Assembly (NCBI GenBank): GCA_040007095.1 | Contig: JBDTVS010000140.1 | Location: 1-30,738, forward strand | Length of the DNA stretch: 30,738 nt | From: JBDTVS01 sp040007095 | Lineage (GTDB): Bacteria; Acidobacteriota; Vicinamibacteria; Vicinamibacterales; CAVVIG01 | Reading direction: 5' to 3' | Shown: positions 16,081 to 24,312 of the stretch, piece after piece | How the letters are laid out: every line of letters begins with the position of its first letter | How positions within the stretch are numbered: position 1 is the first letter of the stretch | Program-made: the position numbers and the translations under genes | Notes under the pieces: model-generated | What the model saw: only the letters and a program-made list of their open reading frames with translations | Told to the model about the DNA's origin: nothing | The model's database searches: none

Positions 16081-17443
16081 CCGCCTTGCGCGCCCCATCG
16101 ATGAGTTCCAGCAGGCCGCGCACGATGGACGATTCCGCGCAGCCTGGCTGCAGCCGCGATGACAGTACCTCAAACGTGTACTTGCCGTACGACGCATCGT
16201 CGGGAATGTAGCCGGAGCGAGCCGATCCGTTCGTCAACGTGGCCATCATCGTCGCCTGGAACGGCGACCCACGCTTCAATCGCTGCGCAATCGGGTTGAA
16301 CACCTCGGCATTGACCGCGCCGATCATGGCGTCGCCGACGCGCAGCAGTCCCAGCCTGATCTCGACCGGCCCCGCCGCTTTGTAGGTGCCTTCGGACCCG
16401 GCACGTCCCTCGTTGGTTCGCTCGCGGCCGGGGCAGCTGATCGTCGTCTGACTGCCATACAGGCGAACGTCGGTATCGGTTCGTTCGATATTCCGCATGA
16501 CGTACAGCACTTCCTCGCCGAGGAACTGGCCCATCGACGTGACCATCTGCCGCTGCTGGTTCATCAACCTCGCGACCGCCGGGTTGTTGCGATCGAGGCC
16601 TTGCCCGCCGGGCGGCATCGCGTTGCTGATGTCGAGGCCGCGCGTCGCGTAGTCCTTGATCCGAATCTCGCGCAGATCGTAGGTCTGCTGGAAGTAGATC
16701 GGGTTTTGATCGCCCGACGCGCCCGTCGACCAGACGGCGACCACGTCGCCGCCAAAGGCATTCTCGACGTAGCGCGAGCTCGCACCGGGGATGTCGCCGC
16801 TGATCTCGTCCAACTGGCCGGCAATCACGCCGTGAACAGCATAGTTGTAGTACACCGCGAGCGGTTCGCCGCTCAGGCTCTCGAACTTGAGCACGGCCAC
16901 GGTCTTGTCTGACGGCCCTTCCCGATTCGGCCCCTCCCACCACTTCCCGGTCCTCGGATCGGTGATCTGGCGGTTCACGTTGATGAAGGACTCGCCCGTC
17001 CCGTAGCCCGCTCGTGCGGGTGTCAGCTTCTCCTGCGCGCGCCGCACGGCGTCCACGATCTTCTTTGCGTAGTCGGCCCCCGGCGGTCCGGGCGCGCTGT
17101 GCGTATGCGTGGCCGTCAACAACACGTTCGCTGATGGGATCCGAAGCTCCGTTTCCACCTGGCGTGTCACGGCCTGCCAGATCGCGTCGGAGAGCCCTCC
17201 GGCATCGACGGTGATCAGCGCGGCGCGTGCGGCGCCGTTGTCCAGCACGATCGCGCGCGCGTACAAGCGGTCGAGCACCCCCAAGTACGTCTGCGGAAGT
17301 GCCGAGTCGGCCGGCGTCACGTCGACCTTCGCGGCTCCCACCCGCAGCGGTGCCGCCGCGCGAACATCCTGCGCGGCGGCGGCGCAGGGAATCGCGGTCA
17401 CGACAGCCAGGGTGGTGATGAACATCGCGAGACGGGCACTCAT
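16070..17443 (-). CDS. Exported neutral/alkaline ceramidase-like protein (N-terminal domain only)
   Basis: A 457-residue protein; ATG at 17443 is supported by AAGGAG at 17451-17456 and by the signal peptide it opens. The body matches the zinc-dependent catalytic domain of neutral, non-lysosomal ceramidases: VGAAKVDVTPA near the mature N-terminus, the zinc-binding THTHSAPG (His113, His115) and YNYAVHGVIAG (His204), then the FGGDVVAVWSTGASGDQNP segment. True neutral ceramidases (about 650 residues or more) add a C-terminal immunoglobulin-like domain that is absent here, so this belongs to the shorter, poorly characterised bacterial relatives. Possible substrates are N-acyl sphingoid or other amide-linked lipids; this is inference. 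A long palindrome lies immediately upstream, and a tannase-family gene follows after 41 nt. Confidence 0.85.
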   Translation of the reverse strand: MSARLAMFITTLAVVTAIPCAAAAQDVRAAAPLRVGAAKVDVTPADSALPQTYLGVLDRLYARAIVLDNGAARAALITVDAGGLSDAIWQAVTRQVETELRIPSANVLLTATHTHSAPGPPGADYAKKIVDAVRRAQEKLTPARAGYGTGESFINVNRQITDPRTGKWWEGPNREGPSDKTVAVLKFESLSGEPLAVYYNYAVHGVIAGQLDEISGDIPGASSRYVENAFGGDVVAVWSTGASGDQNPIYFQQTYDLREIRIKDYATRGLDISNAMPPGGQGLDRNNPAVARLMNQQRQMVTSMGQFLGEEVLYVMRNIERTDTDVRLYGSQTTISCPGRERTNEGRAGSEGTYKAAGPVEIRLGLLRVGDAMIGAVNAEVFNPIAQRLKRGSPFQATMMATLTNGSARSGYIPDDASYGKYTFEVLSSRLQPGCAESSIVRGLLELIDGARKADVR

Positions 17444-17454
17444 CTCTGGTCTCC

Positions 17455-17618
17455 TTAGGACCCGTAGATGAATAACGTGTGCAATTCTGGACGTCGAGGC
17501 GCCCGCCCGGCAAGGCGCGAGGAGCGCGCATACCGGGCGTATGCAAGTGACGAGCAACGCAGCCCGGCGGGATGCATCGGCGGCCAGAATGCGCACGTTA
17601 TTCATCGACGGGTCCTTA
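17455..17618. repeat. About 164-bp imperfect palindrome filling an intergenic gap
   Basis: The left arm (17455-17490) and right arm (17583-17618) are inverted complements over about 36 nt with three mismatches and one gap; the shared core includes aggacccgt and gatgaataacgtg. Pairing continues, more loosely, through the next ~20 nt of each arm (cgaggcgcccgcc against a matching cgatgcatcccgcc). The centre is another inverted repeat, gcatac at 17528-17533 with gtatgc at 17539-17544. It spans nearly the entire gap between the SGNH hydrolase stop and the ribosome-binding site of the ceramidase-like gene. As RNA it would fold into one long hairpin with its foot two nucleotides into that AAGGAG. 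It is not an obvious REP, IS end or integron attC. A mobile palindromic element or MITE is my best guess. Confidence 0.8.
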
Positions 17619-17619
17619 C

Positions 17620-18906
17620 CTAATGCCGGAAGATGGACGCGTCGATTGCCGCCGCCATCGCGCGGTTTCCGGCATCGTTCGGATGCACGTGATCGCCGGG
17701 ATCGAAGTCGGCGCGCAGCCTGCCCGGGCGGGCGGGATCGCGTACCGCCGCGTCGAAGTCGATGACCGCGTCGTAGGCCTTGCCGGTCCGGATCCATCTG
17801 TTGACATCCTGACGAATCCGCTCGCCGGCGTCGGTATAGGTATTCACGCCCTCCACCGGCATGATCGTGGCACCGGCGACCTTGATGCCGTGGCGATGCG
17901 CCCGCTCGATGATCTGCTGCAATCCCCAGATCAGATCATCCGCGGTCACCGCTTCATCTGGCGACGCGCCGGGCACGGCCGGAAAGGTGATGTCGTTGAT
18001 CCCGAGCAGCACGGTCATCCAGCGCACGCCGGCCTGGCCGAGGACGTCGCGATCGAAGCGCGCCAGCGCGCTCACGCCGAACCCCGGCCGCAGCAGGCGA
18101 TTTCCCGAAAGCCCGACGTTGACGACGCTGCGCGCGCCGGCGGGATCGCCGGCCGCCAGGGTGGTGGCGAGCAGCGACGGCCAGGCGCGATCGCTGTCGG
18201 GCGTCGCGCCGACGCCGTCGGTGATCGAGTCCCCGAACGTGACGAGCGCGCCGGCCTCGGCGGGCGCCAGCACGTCGACGCTACCGAGCCAGAGATACGC
18301 CGTCGTGGTTGCGTCGGCCTTCAATGCGGCGCTGCCGGTCGCGTTCCCGCTCGTGATGTAGGCCGTGTGCATGCCGTCGGGATGGACCGTCGGCCCCCCG
18401 GTCTCCTCCGGCAGATACAGCGACACAGCCAGATCGGCGAGCGCTGGCACCGTGAGATCGACCGGATCGCTCACCACCATCGTCCCCGGAGGGACGACGG
18501 TCGATGGCCGGCCGCCGAATGTCAGCGCGCGGTCGGAGGCCGGCACGATCGCGGCCCCGGTCGCGCGCAGCGCGATGTGCGCGGCGCCCACTCTCAGCGT
18601 CGGTCTCTCGAGCGCGTTCGCCAGTGACACGCGGACCCGCCTGCCGCCCAGACTCGCGTGCGCGATCATCCGTACCGTCTGATCCTTGAGCGCGGCCGGT
18701 ACCCGGGCGGCCGGCGGCGGCTGTACCAGCTCGCCGCGTCCGAACGGCAGACGCGTCGGCGCCAGCTGCTGCGCCGTCGCCCACGTCGTCACCCAGTGCT
18801 CGTTCGACCGCGGCGACGATCCAGTCTGCGCCCGCAGCGCCGCGGGCGCGTGCAGCAGCACGAATGCCAGCACGACCGCCGCCGCGCGTTTCTGCCCCTC
18901 GATCAT
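17620..18906 (-). CDS. Exported SGNH/GDSL hydrolase, XynE-like
   Basis: A 428-residue esterase/lipase-type enzyme. The ATG at 18906 overlaps the preceding gene's TGA in an ATGA junction, with GGAGGGGAG just upstream, so translation is probably coupled. After a signal peptide the mature protein begins with HWVTTWATAQQ, a hallmark of the XynE-like branch, then a beta-rich segment of about 170 residues. The SGNH blocks follow in order: block I VTFGDSITDG with nucleophile Ser227, block II GLSGNRLL, block III LLGINDI, and block V DHVHPND giving Asp405 and His408. Relatives remove acetyl or acyl groups from polysaccharides or lipids. With the upstream CE1-like esterase it suggests deacylation of plant cell-wall polymers, which is inference. 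Confidence 0.92.
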   Translation of the reverse strand: MIEGQKRAAAVVLAFVLLHAPAALRAQTGSSPRSNEHWVTTWATAQQLAPTRLPFGRGELVQPPPAARVPAALKDQTVRMIAHASLGGRRVRVSLANALERPTLRVGAAHIALRATGAAIVPASDRALTFGGRPSTVVPPGTMVVSDPVDLTVPALADLAVSLYLPEETGGPTVHPDGMHTAYITSGNATGSAALKADATTTAYLWLGSVDVLAPAEAGALVTFGDSITDGVGATPDSDRAWPSLLATTLAAGDPAGARSVVNVGLSGNRLLRPGFGVSALARFDRDVLGQAGVRWMTVLLGINDITFPAVPGASPDEAVTADDLIWGLQQIIERAHRHGIKVAGATIMPVEGVNTYTDAGERIRQDVNRWIRTGKAYDAVIDFDAAVRDPARPGRLRADFDPGDHVHPNDAGNRAMAAAIDASIFRH

Positions 18907-20111
18907 CGCGACTCCCCTCCGCCCCGCACCGGCCGAAACAGCATCGTCGTCGACTCGCGCAGGAGATGCCGCCACACGCTGAACACGTGCCGCCCCGGAT
19001 AGTCCGACCAGCGGGCATTGATCCCGCGCTCCCGCAGCAACCGGACGATCCGCTGTCCCGGCGCGAGCATGCCGGTCTCCTGCTGGCCGCAGCCGAGAAA
19101 CAGCATCTGCAGGCGCCTGGTCGTTCCGGACGGGTTCGCCAGCAGTTGCGCCCACGGCGCCTGCGTCTCGATGGGCGCGGCGGGCGGCTGCGATCCAAGG
19201 GATCCAAAGCCGCCGCTGTACGCCAGCACGTATCCGAAGAGCTCAGGGTGGGCGAGGCCGATTTCGAGGCTCTGAAATCCGCCCATCGACAGGCCGCCGA
19301 TCGCGCGGTGTGCGGGATCGGTGTAGACGCGGTAGCGCCGGTCCACCAGCGGAATGATTTGATTGAGCAGATCCCGGGTGAAGAGCGTGAAGTTCAACAT
19401 CCCGGGATCGCCGCCGTCAGGGGGCACCACGACCGCCGGTCCGACCGACGCGCTCTGGAGCGGATGGCCGTGCGGCATCACGACGATCATCGGGGCCGCC
19501 TCGCCCGCGGCAATCAGGTTGTCGAGGATGAGATTCGCCCGTCCGTTTGCCACCCAGCCGCTCTGCGTCTCGCCGTTGCCGTGAAGCAGGTAGTAGACCG
19601 GGTAGCGGTCCCTGGACGTGTCGTAGTTCGGCGGCGTGTAGACCCAGAGGTAGCGGCTCACACTCATCGCCTTCGATTCGTACAGCACCATGCGCACGTC
19701 GCCGTGCGGCACCGGACGAGCGTCGTAGAACGCCGCGTCATCGCCGGGCACCTCGACGAAGCTCGAGATCGCCGTCCCTGCCGCGCGCGGCATCTGGCTG
19801 ATGTTGGCCGGATCGGGCAGATCGACGCCCTCGATGCGGAAGTTGTAGATCCAGATCTCCGGGGGCAGTGGACCAATCGTGATGCTCCAGACGCCATCCG
19901 CGTCCTTCGTCATCACCTGCGGGCCCTTCCCCTGCAGCACTTCGCCGACCAGTTCGACGCGCGCCGCCTCAGGCGCGCGCAGCCGGAACGTGACCCGGCG
20001 GTCGCCGTGCACGTCGGGCGATCGCAGCGCGGGCGGCGGGCCCTGCGCACCGGCGCGCGCAATGAGGATGAAGACGGCGGCGACGGAAGCCGCGAGGCGA
20101 AAGATGGGCAA
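18903..20111 (-). CDS. Exported CE1-like esterase with N-terminal E-set/CBM48-like domain
   Basis: A 402-residue protein with a TTG start at 20111; no ATG or GTG is available before the signal peptide (hydrophobic stretch ending near ARAGAQ). Residues ~30-125 form an E-set/CBM48-like module (RRVTFRLRAPEAARVELVGEV, WSITIGPLPPEIWIYNFRIEG). The rest is a PF00756-type esterase, as in feruloyl or acetylxylan esterases: YPVYYLLHGNGETQSGW, nucleophile Ser275 in GGLSMGGFQS, and His375 in GRHVFSVW near the end. This two-part layout is typical of Fae1-like carbohydrate esterases. It overlaps the next gene by 4 nt and diverges from the sucrose phosphorylase unit. The start is less certain because no clear ribosome-binding site precedes the TTG. 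Confidence 0.88.
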   Translation of the reverse strand: MPIFRLAASVAAVFILIARAGAQGPPPALRSPDVHGDRRVTFRLRAPEAARVELVGEVLQGKGPQVMTKDADGVWSITIGPLPPEIWIYNFRIEGVDLPDPANISQMPRAAGTAISSFVEVPGDDAAFYDARPVPHGDVRMVLYESKAMSVSRYLWVYTPPNYDTSRDRYPVYYLLHGNGETQSGWVANGRANLILDNLIAAGEAAPMIVVMPHGHPLQSASVGPAVVVPPDGGDPGMLNFTLFTRDLLNQIIPLVDRRYRVYTDPAHRAIGGLSMGGFQSLEIGLAHPELFGYVLAYSGGFGSLGSQPPAAPIETQAPWAQLLANPSGTTRRLQMLFLGCGQQETGMLAPGQRIVRLLRERGINARWSDYPGRHVFSVWRHLLRESTTMLFRPVRGGGESR

Positions 20112-20145
20112 GACGAGTCGGATCTGTACTAACGACGGCTCGAGA

Positions 20146-20175
20146 TGTCAACACGACAGGGTCAACCTGTATTAT
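20146..20175. promoter_or_regulatory. Possible divergent promoter region
   Basis: In the 71-nt gap between two divergent genes, an exact TTGACA lies on the minus strand (20151-20146). The matching -10 at 17 nt (TACAGA, 20128-20123) is poor. On the plus strand TATTAT at 20170-20175 would start transcription almost at the GTG of the small ORF, implying a leaderless message. GTCAAC occurs at both 20147-20152 and 20161-20166. Confidence 0.3.
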
Positions 20176-20182
20176 CAGGATC

Positions 20183-20419
20183 GTGTCCACGCCCCACGCG
20201 CAGTCAACCCTCACACGAATCCGGCAGTCCTTGACCGACCGGATCGCGAGCGGCCAGTCGCCCGGCGTTATGGTCACCGCCGTCGCCACCGGCAGGGCCG
20301 GCGCCGCATTCGCGGCGGCATTCGTCCACGGCCTCGCGGCCGGCTGGTCGGCCGCGAAAATCGCGGGCTTCGCGAATCGTGCCGGGGCGGCCGTCCGCGG
20401 CGCCATTCCAGCGCGATGA
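20183..20419 (+). pseudogene. Short ORF resembling the C-terminal end of a PfkB-family sugar kinase
   Basis: A 78-residue frame from GTG 20183 whose second half (AGAAFAAAFVHGLAAGWSAA, then KIAGFANRAGAAV) lines up with the end of PfkB/ribokinase-type kinases, where GAGDAFxxGF is followed by xGLxxGWxxxxAxxxANxAGA. The catalytic Asp of GAGD is Ala here, and the ~250 residues before it are missing, so it cannot be an active kinase. Its TGA overlaps the ATG of sucrose phosphorylase (ATGA at 20416-20419), the arrangement expected if a kinase gene once preceded and was translationally coupled to it. A fructokinase would fit, since sucrose phosphorylase releases fructose. The similarity is short, so a small unrelated gene acting only in coupling remains possible. 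Confidence 0.45.
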
Positions 20420-21933
20420 AGAATCAGGCGCACCTCATCACCTACGTCGACCGGCTGTCTGGCGGCGGGCTCCGCGACCTCGCGCGGCTGCTCGACGGCC
20501 CGCTGCGCGGTGCATTCGGCGGCGTGCACGTCCTGCCGTTCTTCTATCCGATCGACGGCGCCGACGCCGGCTTCGACCCGATCGATCACACCCAGGTCGA
20601 TCCGCAGCTCGGTTCCTGGGAGGACGTGCGGACGCTGGCGTCGCGGACCGAGATCACGGCCGACCTGATCGTCAACCACATCTCCCGCCGGTCGCCGCAG
20701 TTCATCGACTTCGACGCGCACGGGGACGCATCGCCGTACGCCGGCCTGTTCCTGACCTTCGCGCGCGTCTTTCCACGCGGCGCCACCGGGGCGGATCTGC
20801 TCGCGCTCCACGCGATCCGGCCCGGGCTGCCGTTCACGCAGCACCAGACGACCCACGGCGAACGCGTGCTGCTCTGGACGACATTCACGGGCGAGCAGAT
20901 CGACATCGACGTTCACCACCCCGAGGGCCAGCGATATCTCGACGCGATTCTCGCGCGCTTCGAAGACGCTGGCCTCCGCGCCATTCGCGTCGACGCGGCA
21001 GGCTTCGCCGTCAAGAAGGCGGGCACCAGCTGCTTCATGATCCCGGAGACGCTGGCGTTCATCGCGGCGCTGACCGCGCGGGCGCGCGCGCGCCGCCTCG
21101 AGGTGCTCGTCGAAGTGCACGGGCACTATCTCGATCAGGCGCGGATTGCCCGGCAGGTCGACTGGGTGTACGACTTCGTGCTGCCACCGCTCGTGCTGCA
21201 CACGTTGTTCACTCGAGACGCGACCAGCCTGCGGCGATGGATCGACGTCAGGCCCGGAAACTCCGTCACCGTCCTCGATACGCATGACGGCATCGGCGTG
21301 CTGGACGCCGGCCCGGATCGGGACGGACGCCCCGGCCTGCTCATGCCCGCCGAGATCCGTGCGCTCGTCGAGGAAATCCACGATCGCAGCGGCGGCCAGA
21401 GCCTCGAGGCCACCGGCAGCGCCGCAAGCAATCTCGACGCCGATCAGATCAACTGCACGTTCTACGACGCGCTCGGCGGTAGAGACGAGGAGCACCTCGT
21501 CGCGCGGGCGATTCAGTGTTTCATACCGGGCATCCCGCAGGTCTACTACGTCGGGCTGCTGGCCGGCCGGAACGACATGACGCTCCTCGCCCGCACCGGC
21601 GCCGGCCGCGACATCAACCGTCACTACTTCACGGCCGAAGACGTGCAACAGCAGCTCGGCCGGCCGATCGTCGAGCGGACGCTGGCGCTCCTGCAACTGC
21701 GCAACACGCATCCGGCGTTCGCCGGCGTCTTCGACGCGAGCAGCTCGACACGTGACCGCCTCGTCCTGACGTGGTCGCTCGAGCGAGACTGGATCAGCCT
21801 GGACGTCGATCTCACGCAGATGCGCGCGGCCGTCGCCAGTTCAGCCGGCCCGGATCCGGTCTGGCAGTCGGGCCTCGGCAAATTTCAGGCAAAGGATGCG
21901 CGACGCCCTCGCGAATACCCGCCCGGGTCATAG
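20416..21933 (+). CDS. scrP: Sucrose phosphorylase (GH13 subfamily 18)
   Basis: A 505-residue cytoplasmic enzyme converting sucrose and phosphate to alpha-glucose-1-phosphate and fructose. There is no signal peptide, and the length matches characterised sucrose phosphorylases. Catalytic residues fall where expected: nucleophile Asp193 in IRVDAAGF, acid/base Glu233 in VEVHGHY, and Asp291 in VLDTHDGIGV. Each is one residue beyond the positions I recall for the Bifidobacterium adolescentis enzyme (192/232/290). Other family signatures are KKAGTSCFMIPE, YDFVLPPLVLH, ATGSAASNLDADQ, PGIPQVYYVGLLAG and GRDINRHY. The start overlaps the small kinase-like ORF by 4 nt. Related GH13_18 phosphorylases act on sucrose-6'-phosphate, glucosylglycerol or glucosylglycerate; the loops seen resemble the sucrose type, but this needs alignment. 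The next gene begins 10 nt after the stop. Confidence 0.92.
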   Translation: MKNQAHLITYVDRLSGGGLRDLARLLDGPLRGAFGGVHVLPFFYPIDGADAGFDPIDHTQVDPQLGSWEDVRTLASRTEITADLIVNHISRRSPQFIDFDAHGDASPYAGLFLTFARVFPRGATGADLLALHAIRPGLPFTQHQTTHGERVLLWTTFTGEQIDIDVHHPEGQRYLDAILARFEDAGLRAIRVDAAGFAVKKAGTSCFMIPETLAFIAALTARARARRLEVLVEVHGHYLDQARIARQVDWVYDFVLPPLVLHTLFTRDATSLRRWIDVRPGNSVTVLDTHDGIGVLDAGPDRDGRPGLLMPAEIRALVEEIHDRSGGQSLEATGSAASNLDADQINCTFYDALGGRDEEHLVARAIQCFIPGIPQVYYVGLLAGRNDMTLLARTGAGRDINRHYFTAEDVQQQLGRPIVERTLALLQLRNTHPAFAGVFDASSSTRDRLVLTWSLERDWISLDVDLTQMRAAVASSAGPDPVWQSGLGKFQAKDARRPREYPPGS

Positions 21934-21942
21934 AATTGACTC

Positions 21943-22956
21943 ATGACAGCGAGGACGACTCGAACGATCGCCGCCAGCGTGTTCGCGATGGCGGTGTCGG
22001 CGCCCCTGATGTGGACCACTCACGCGGTCAGCGCGCAGACCAGGAGCGACACGGCGTGGCGCGCGCGCACGCCGTGGGGCGATCCCGATCTCCAGGGCGA
22101 GTGGACGACCGAAGGTGAATACGGCGTGCCGTTCGAGCGGCCCGCGCAGTACGGCGCACGGCGGCTCCTGACCGACGAGGAGTACGCGAAGCGCATGCAG
22201 GACGTCCGCGTCCGCGATGAGCAGGACCTCGAGCCCGTGGACGTCCTGTCCGGCCCCGTGCGGGGCGCGAACGCCCCGATTCCGCACTGGCGCGAATACA
22301 ACACGACATCGCGGCGCACCTCGCTGGTGATCGATCCGCCCGATGGCCGGCTTCCGCCGCGCACGCCGACGGCCCCGCCGATTCCCGTGCAGCGGTGCGG
22401 CAGCCTGCTCGGCGGCGAGCCGTGCGACTCGTACGCCGAGTACGGCCTCGGCGTCCGCTGCATCGTCCACGGCGGAGGCTTTCCCGACGCGATGATCCCG
22501 GCGGTCTACAACGCCAACATGCGGATCACGCAGAGCGCGGGCTACGTCGCCATCTCCTACGAGCTGATTCACGATACCCGCATCATTCCGATCGAGTCGC
22601 GTGCGTCGGAACGTCCGCCGCTGTCGCCGAAGATCCGCATGTACATGGGCGACGCGCGCGGGCGCTGGGACGGGACGACGCTTGTCGTGGAGACGACCAA
22701 CCTCAAGGCGGCCAACCGCGGGTCGTCGCCGGGCCTCCGGCTGACGGAGCGGTTCACGCGCACGAGCCGCGGTGCGATGCAGTACCAGGTGACCTTCACC
22801 GATCCGGCGACGTGGACGGCGCCGTGGACGGCCGCGCTCGACATGAAGTCGCGGCCGGACGACGCGGGCGTGTTCGAGTACGCGTGCCACGAAGGCAATT
22901 ACGGCATGAGCAACATGCTCTCCGCCGCGCGGGCCCTCGAACGAACCGCGCGTTGA
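21943..22956 (+). CDS. Uncharacterised exported protein of the 'WGDPDLQG' type
   Basis: A 337-residue protein with an N-terminal signal peptide (hydrophobic to about residue 30, then VSAQ). The mature start TPWGDPDLQGEW and the later GRWDGTTLVVETTNLK are recurring features of a secreted family very common in Acidobacteriota and some Proteobacteria, with no biochemical function known to me. Four Cys residues are visible: Cys154 and Cys162 in QRCGSLLGGEPCDS, one in VRCIVHGGG, and one near the end in YACHEGNYGMSNM. No known catalytic motif is recognised. The ATG at 21943 lies 10 nt after the sucrose phosphorylase stop without a strong ribosome-binding site, so coupled translation is likely, although one protein is cytoplasmic and the other exported. 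It ends 42 nt from a convergent gene. Confidence 0.75.
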   Translation: MTARTTRTIAASVFAMAVSAPLMWTTHAVSAQTRSDTAWRARTPWGDPDLQGEWTTEGEYGVPFERPAQYGARRLLTDEEYAKRMQDVRVRDEQDLEPVDVLSGPVRGANAPIPHWREYNTTSRRTSLVIDPPDGRLPPRTPTAPPIPVQRCGSLLGGEPCDSYAEYGLGVRCIVHGGGFPDAMIPAVYNANMRITQSAGYVAISYELIHDTRIIPIESRASERPPLSPKIRMYMGDARGRWDGTTLVVETTNLKAANRGSSPGLRLTERFTRTSRGAMQYQVTFTDPATWTAPWTAALDMKSRPDDAGVFEYACHEGNYGMSNMLSAARALERTAR

Positions 22957-22998
22957 CGACGGCGTGTCAGTGCGTGCTCGCGGCGCATCGCGCCCGTC

Positions 22999-24003
22999 TC
23001 AGGTCACCTTCCTGCGGGCGAGATTGACCCCGGTGCAGCCCTCCATCACGTCGAGGAACTTCTGATACGCCGTGCGATCGACCACGAAAGGGTTGGCGTC
23101 GCCCCGCTTGCGAGCGGCCAGCGCATCCAACTTCGGCTGAATCGGATCCATCAGCATGTGATTCTGCAGCAGGACGTCGACCTTCGCTTTCCGGGTCGCT
23201 TCCTTGAAACGCTGAACGGACGTCTGGAATGTCTGGAGCGCATCGTCGCTGAGAATCTGCGGAGTCAACCACACGCCGCCGAACAGCGCCGCCATGTGCC
23301 GCCGCCCGTTGTCATGCACTGGGAAGATGAAGCCCATCGAACCCGGCGTATGCCCGGGTACGGCGACCGCGGTCAACCGCAGATCGCCGAGTGCGATGGT
23401 GTCGCCGTCGTGGAGGTCGGCGTCGTGCTTCGGGAGCGGTGTCGGTGCACCAGCGGGTCCGCGACCGCCACGACCGCGCGCCGGCGGATTCTCCATGAGA
23501 TTCCAGTCTGCCACTGACACATATACCTTCGACCCGAAGTGTTCCTGAAAATACGACGCGCCACCGAAGTGATCGGCGTGCCCGTGCGTCACGAGCACAA
23601 TCTTCACCTGCGACGGATCGAGACCGAGCTTCTGAAAACCGGGCAGGAGCTGCGAGTCCAGTTGTGCCGCCGTGGCCGGCGCATCGCCCGCCCCGAGCGC
23701 GTCGATCATCATCAATCCTCGCGACGTTCGCAGGACATACACCGTGGTCCCGCTATTGCCGATTGCGAACACGTCGTCGAAGATCTTGGTCGGCGCAATC
23801 GGCGGATCGTCGGGTCGGTTCGCGCGCGGCTCCTCGCACCAGAAATGCACGGCATTGGCCCAGCGGGGACCGACGTTCTGCTTCAGGCGCTCGATCGTGC
23901 GCGTGATGTCGGGGGTGTCCGGCTTCGCGGCCGGGGCCGTCTGCGCCGAAAGCACGGGCAGTGTCACCAGGCAGAACACCGCAGTGGCAGCATGGAGTCG
24001 CAT
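22999..24003 (-). CDS. Exported metallo-beta-lactamase-fold hydrolase (B3-like subfamily)
   Basis: A 334-residue protein starting at ATG 24003, where a signal peptide begins (VFCLVTLPVLSAQ); the frame stays open upstream, but only with polar, low-quality sequence. The zinc signature is THGHADH (His140, His142, Asp144, His145), followed by His218 in VPGHTPGS and His282 in LLQNHMLMDP, the ligand pattern of subclass B3-type enzymes. A Gly/Arg-rich insertion (ARGRGGRGPAGAP) follows the active-site helix. B3-like relatives include true carbapenemases as well as many housekeeping hydrolases, so beta-lactam resistance should not be assumed. It is divergent from an MFS transporter with about 309 nt between the starts. 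A small ggcgc-atc-gcgcc hairpin at 22982-22994 lies between it and the convergent upstream gene. Confidence 0.85.
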   Translation of the reverse strand: MRLHAATAVFCLVTLPVLSAQTAPAAKPDTPDITRTIERLKQNVGPRWANAVHFWCEEPRANRPDDPPIAPTKIFDDVFAIGNSGTTVYVLRTSRGLMMIDALGAGDAPATAAQLDSQLLPGFQKLGLDPSQVKIVLVTHGHADHFGGASYFQEHFGSKVYVSVADWNLMENPPARGRGGRGPAGAPTPLPKHDADLHDGDTIALGDLRLTAVAVPGHTPGSMGFIFPVHDNGRRHMAALFGGVWLTPQILSDDALQTFQTSVQRFKEATRKAKVDVLLQNHMLMDPIQPKLDALAARKRGDANPFVVDRTAYQKFLDVMEGCTGVNLARRKVT

Positions 24004-24269
24004 GTCTTTTCTACTTTCGTGGTGAGAAATCGCGATACACGGCGTCCACGAACATTGGTGCACTGTATACCGCGCCTTGCCGGACGCCCCCCAAATATTT
24101 CTCCTGATGCCGCGAATCAGCCAAGGCGATGCCGCCGCCTCCCTGCCGGCCAGCGGCGAACGCGGCGGCGACGGCGCCTCAGCTGCGATCGCCGCCACGG
24201 TTCGAAGCGCGGCTCGGTCGCAATCGTCGCTTGAAGACGCCGGCGGCAGCCGCTCACGCGCTCGGTCGA

Positions 24270-24298
24270 TTGCCATTTTGTCATCGGGCCCTTATTGT
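24270..24298 (+). promoter_or_regulatory. Candidate promoter for the MFS transporter in the divergent gap
   Basis: TTGCCA at 24270-24275 is followed after exactly 17 nt by TATTGT at 24293-24298 (5/6 and 4/6 consensus). Transcription would begin near 24305, giving a leader of only about 8 nt before ATG 24313 and ruling out the in-frame TTG at 24295. The rest of the 24004-24312 gap shows no gene and no strong repeat. Confidence 0.45.
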
Positions 24299-24312
24299 TA
24301 TGCGGCTCGAAG

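Noticed and set aside
17455..17618. Integron attC site as the explanation for the long palindrome
   Set aside because: The outer arms lack the RYYYAAC and GTTRRRY core sites, and no integrase or cassette array is present.
22999..24003. Antibiotic-resistance carbapenemase
   Set aside because: The B3-like zinc ligands are present, but many exported MBL enzymes of soil bacteria share them, and the Gly/Arg-rich insertion and context give no support for resistance.
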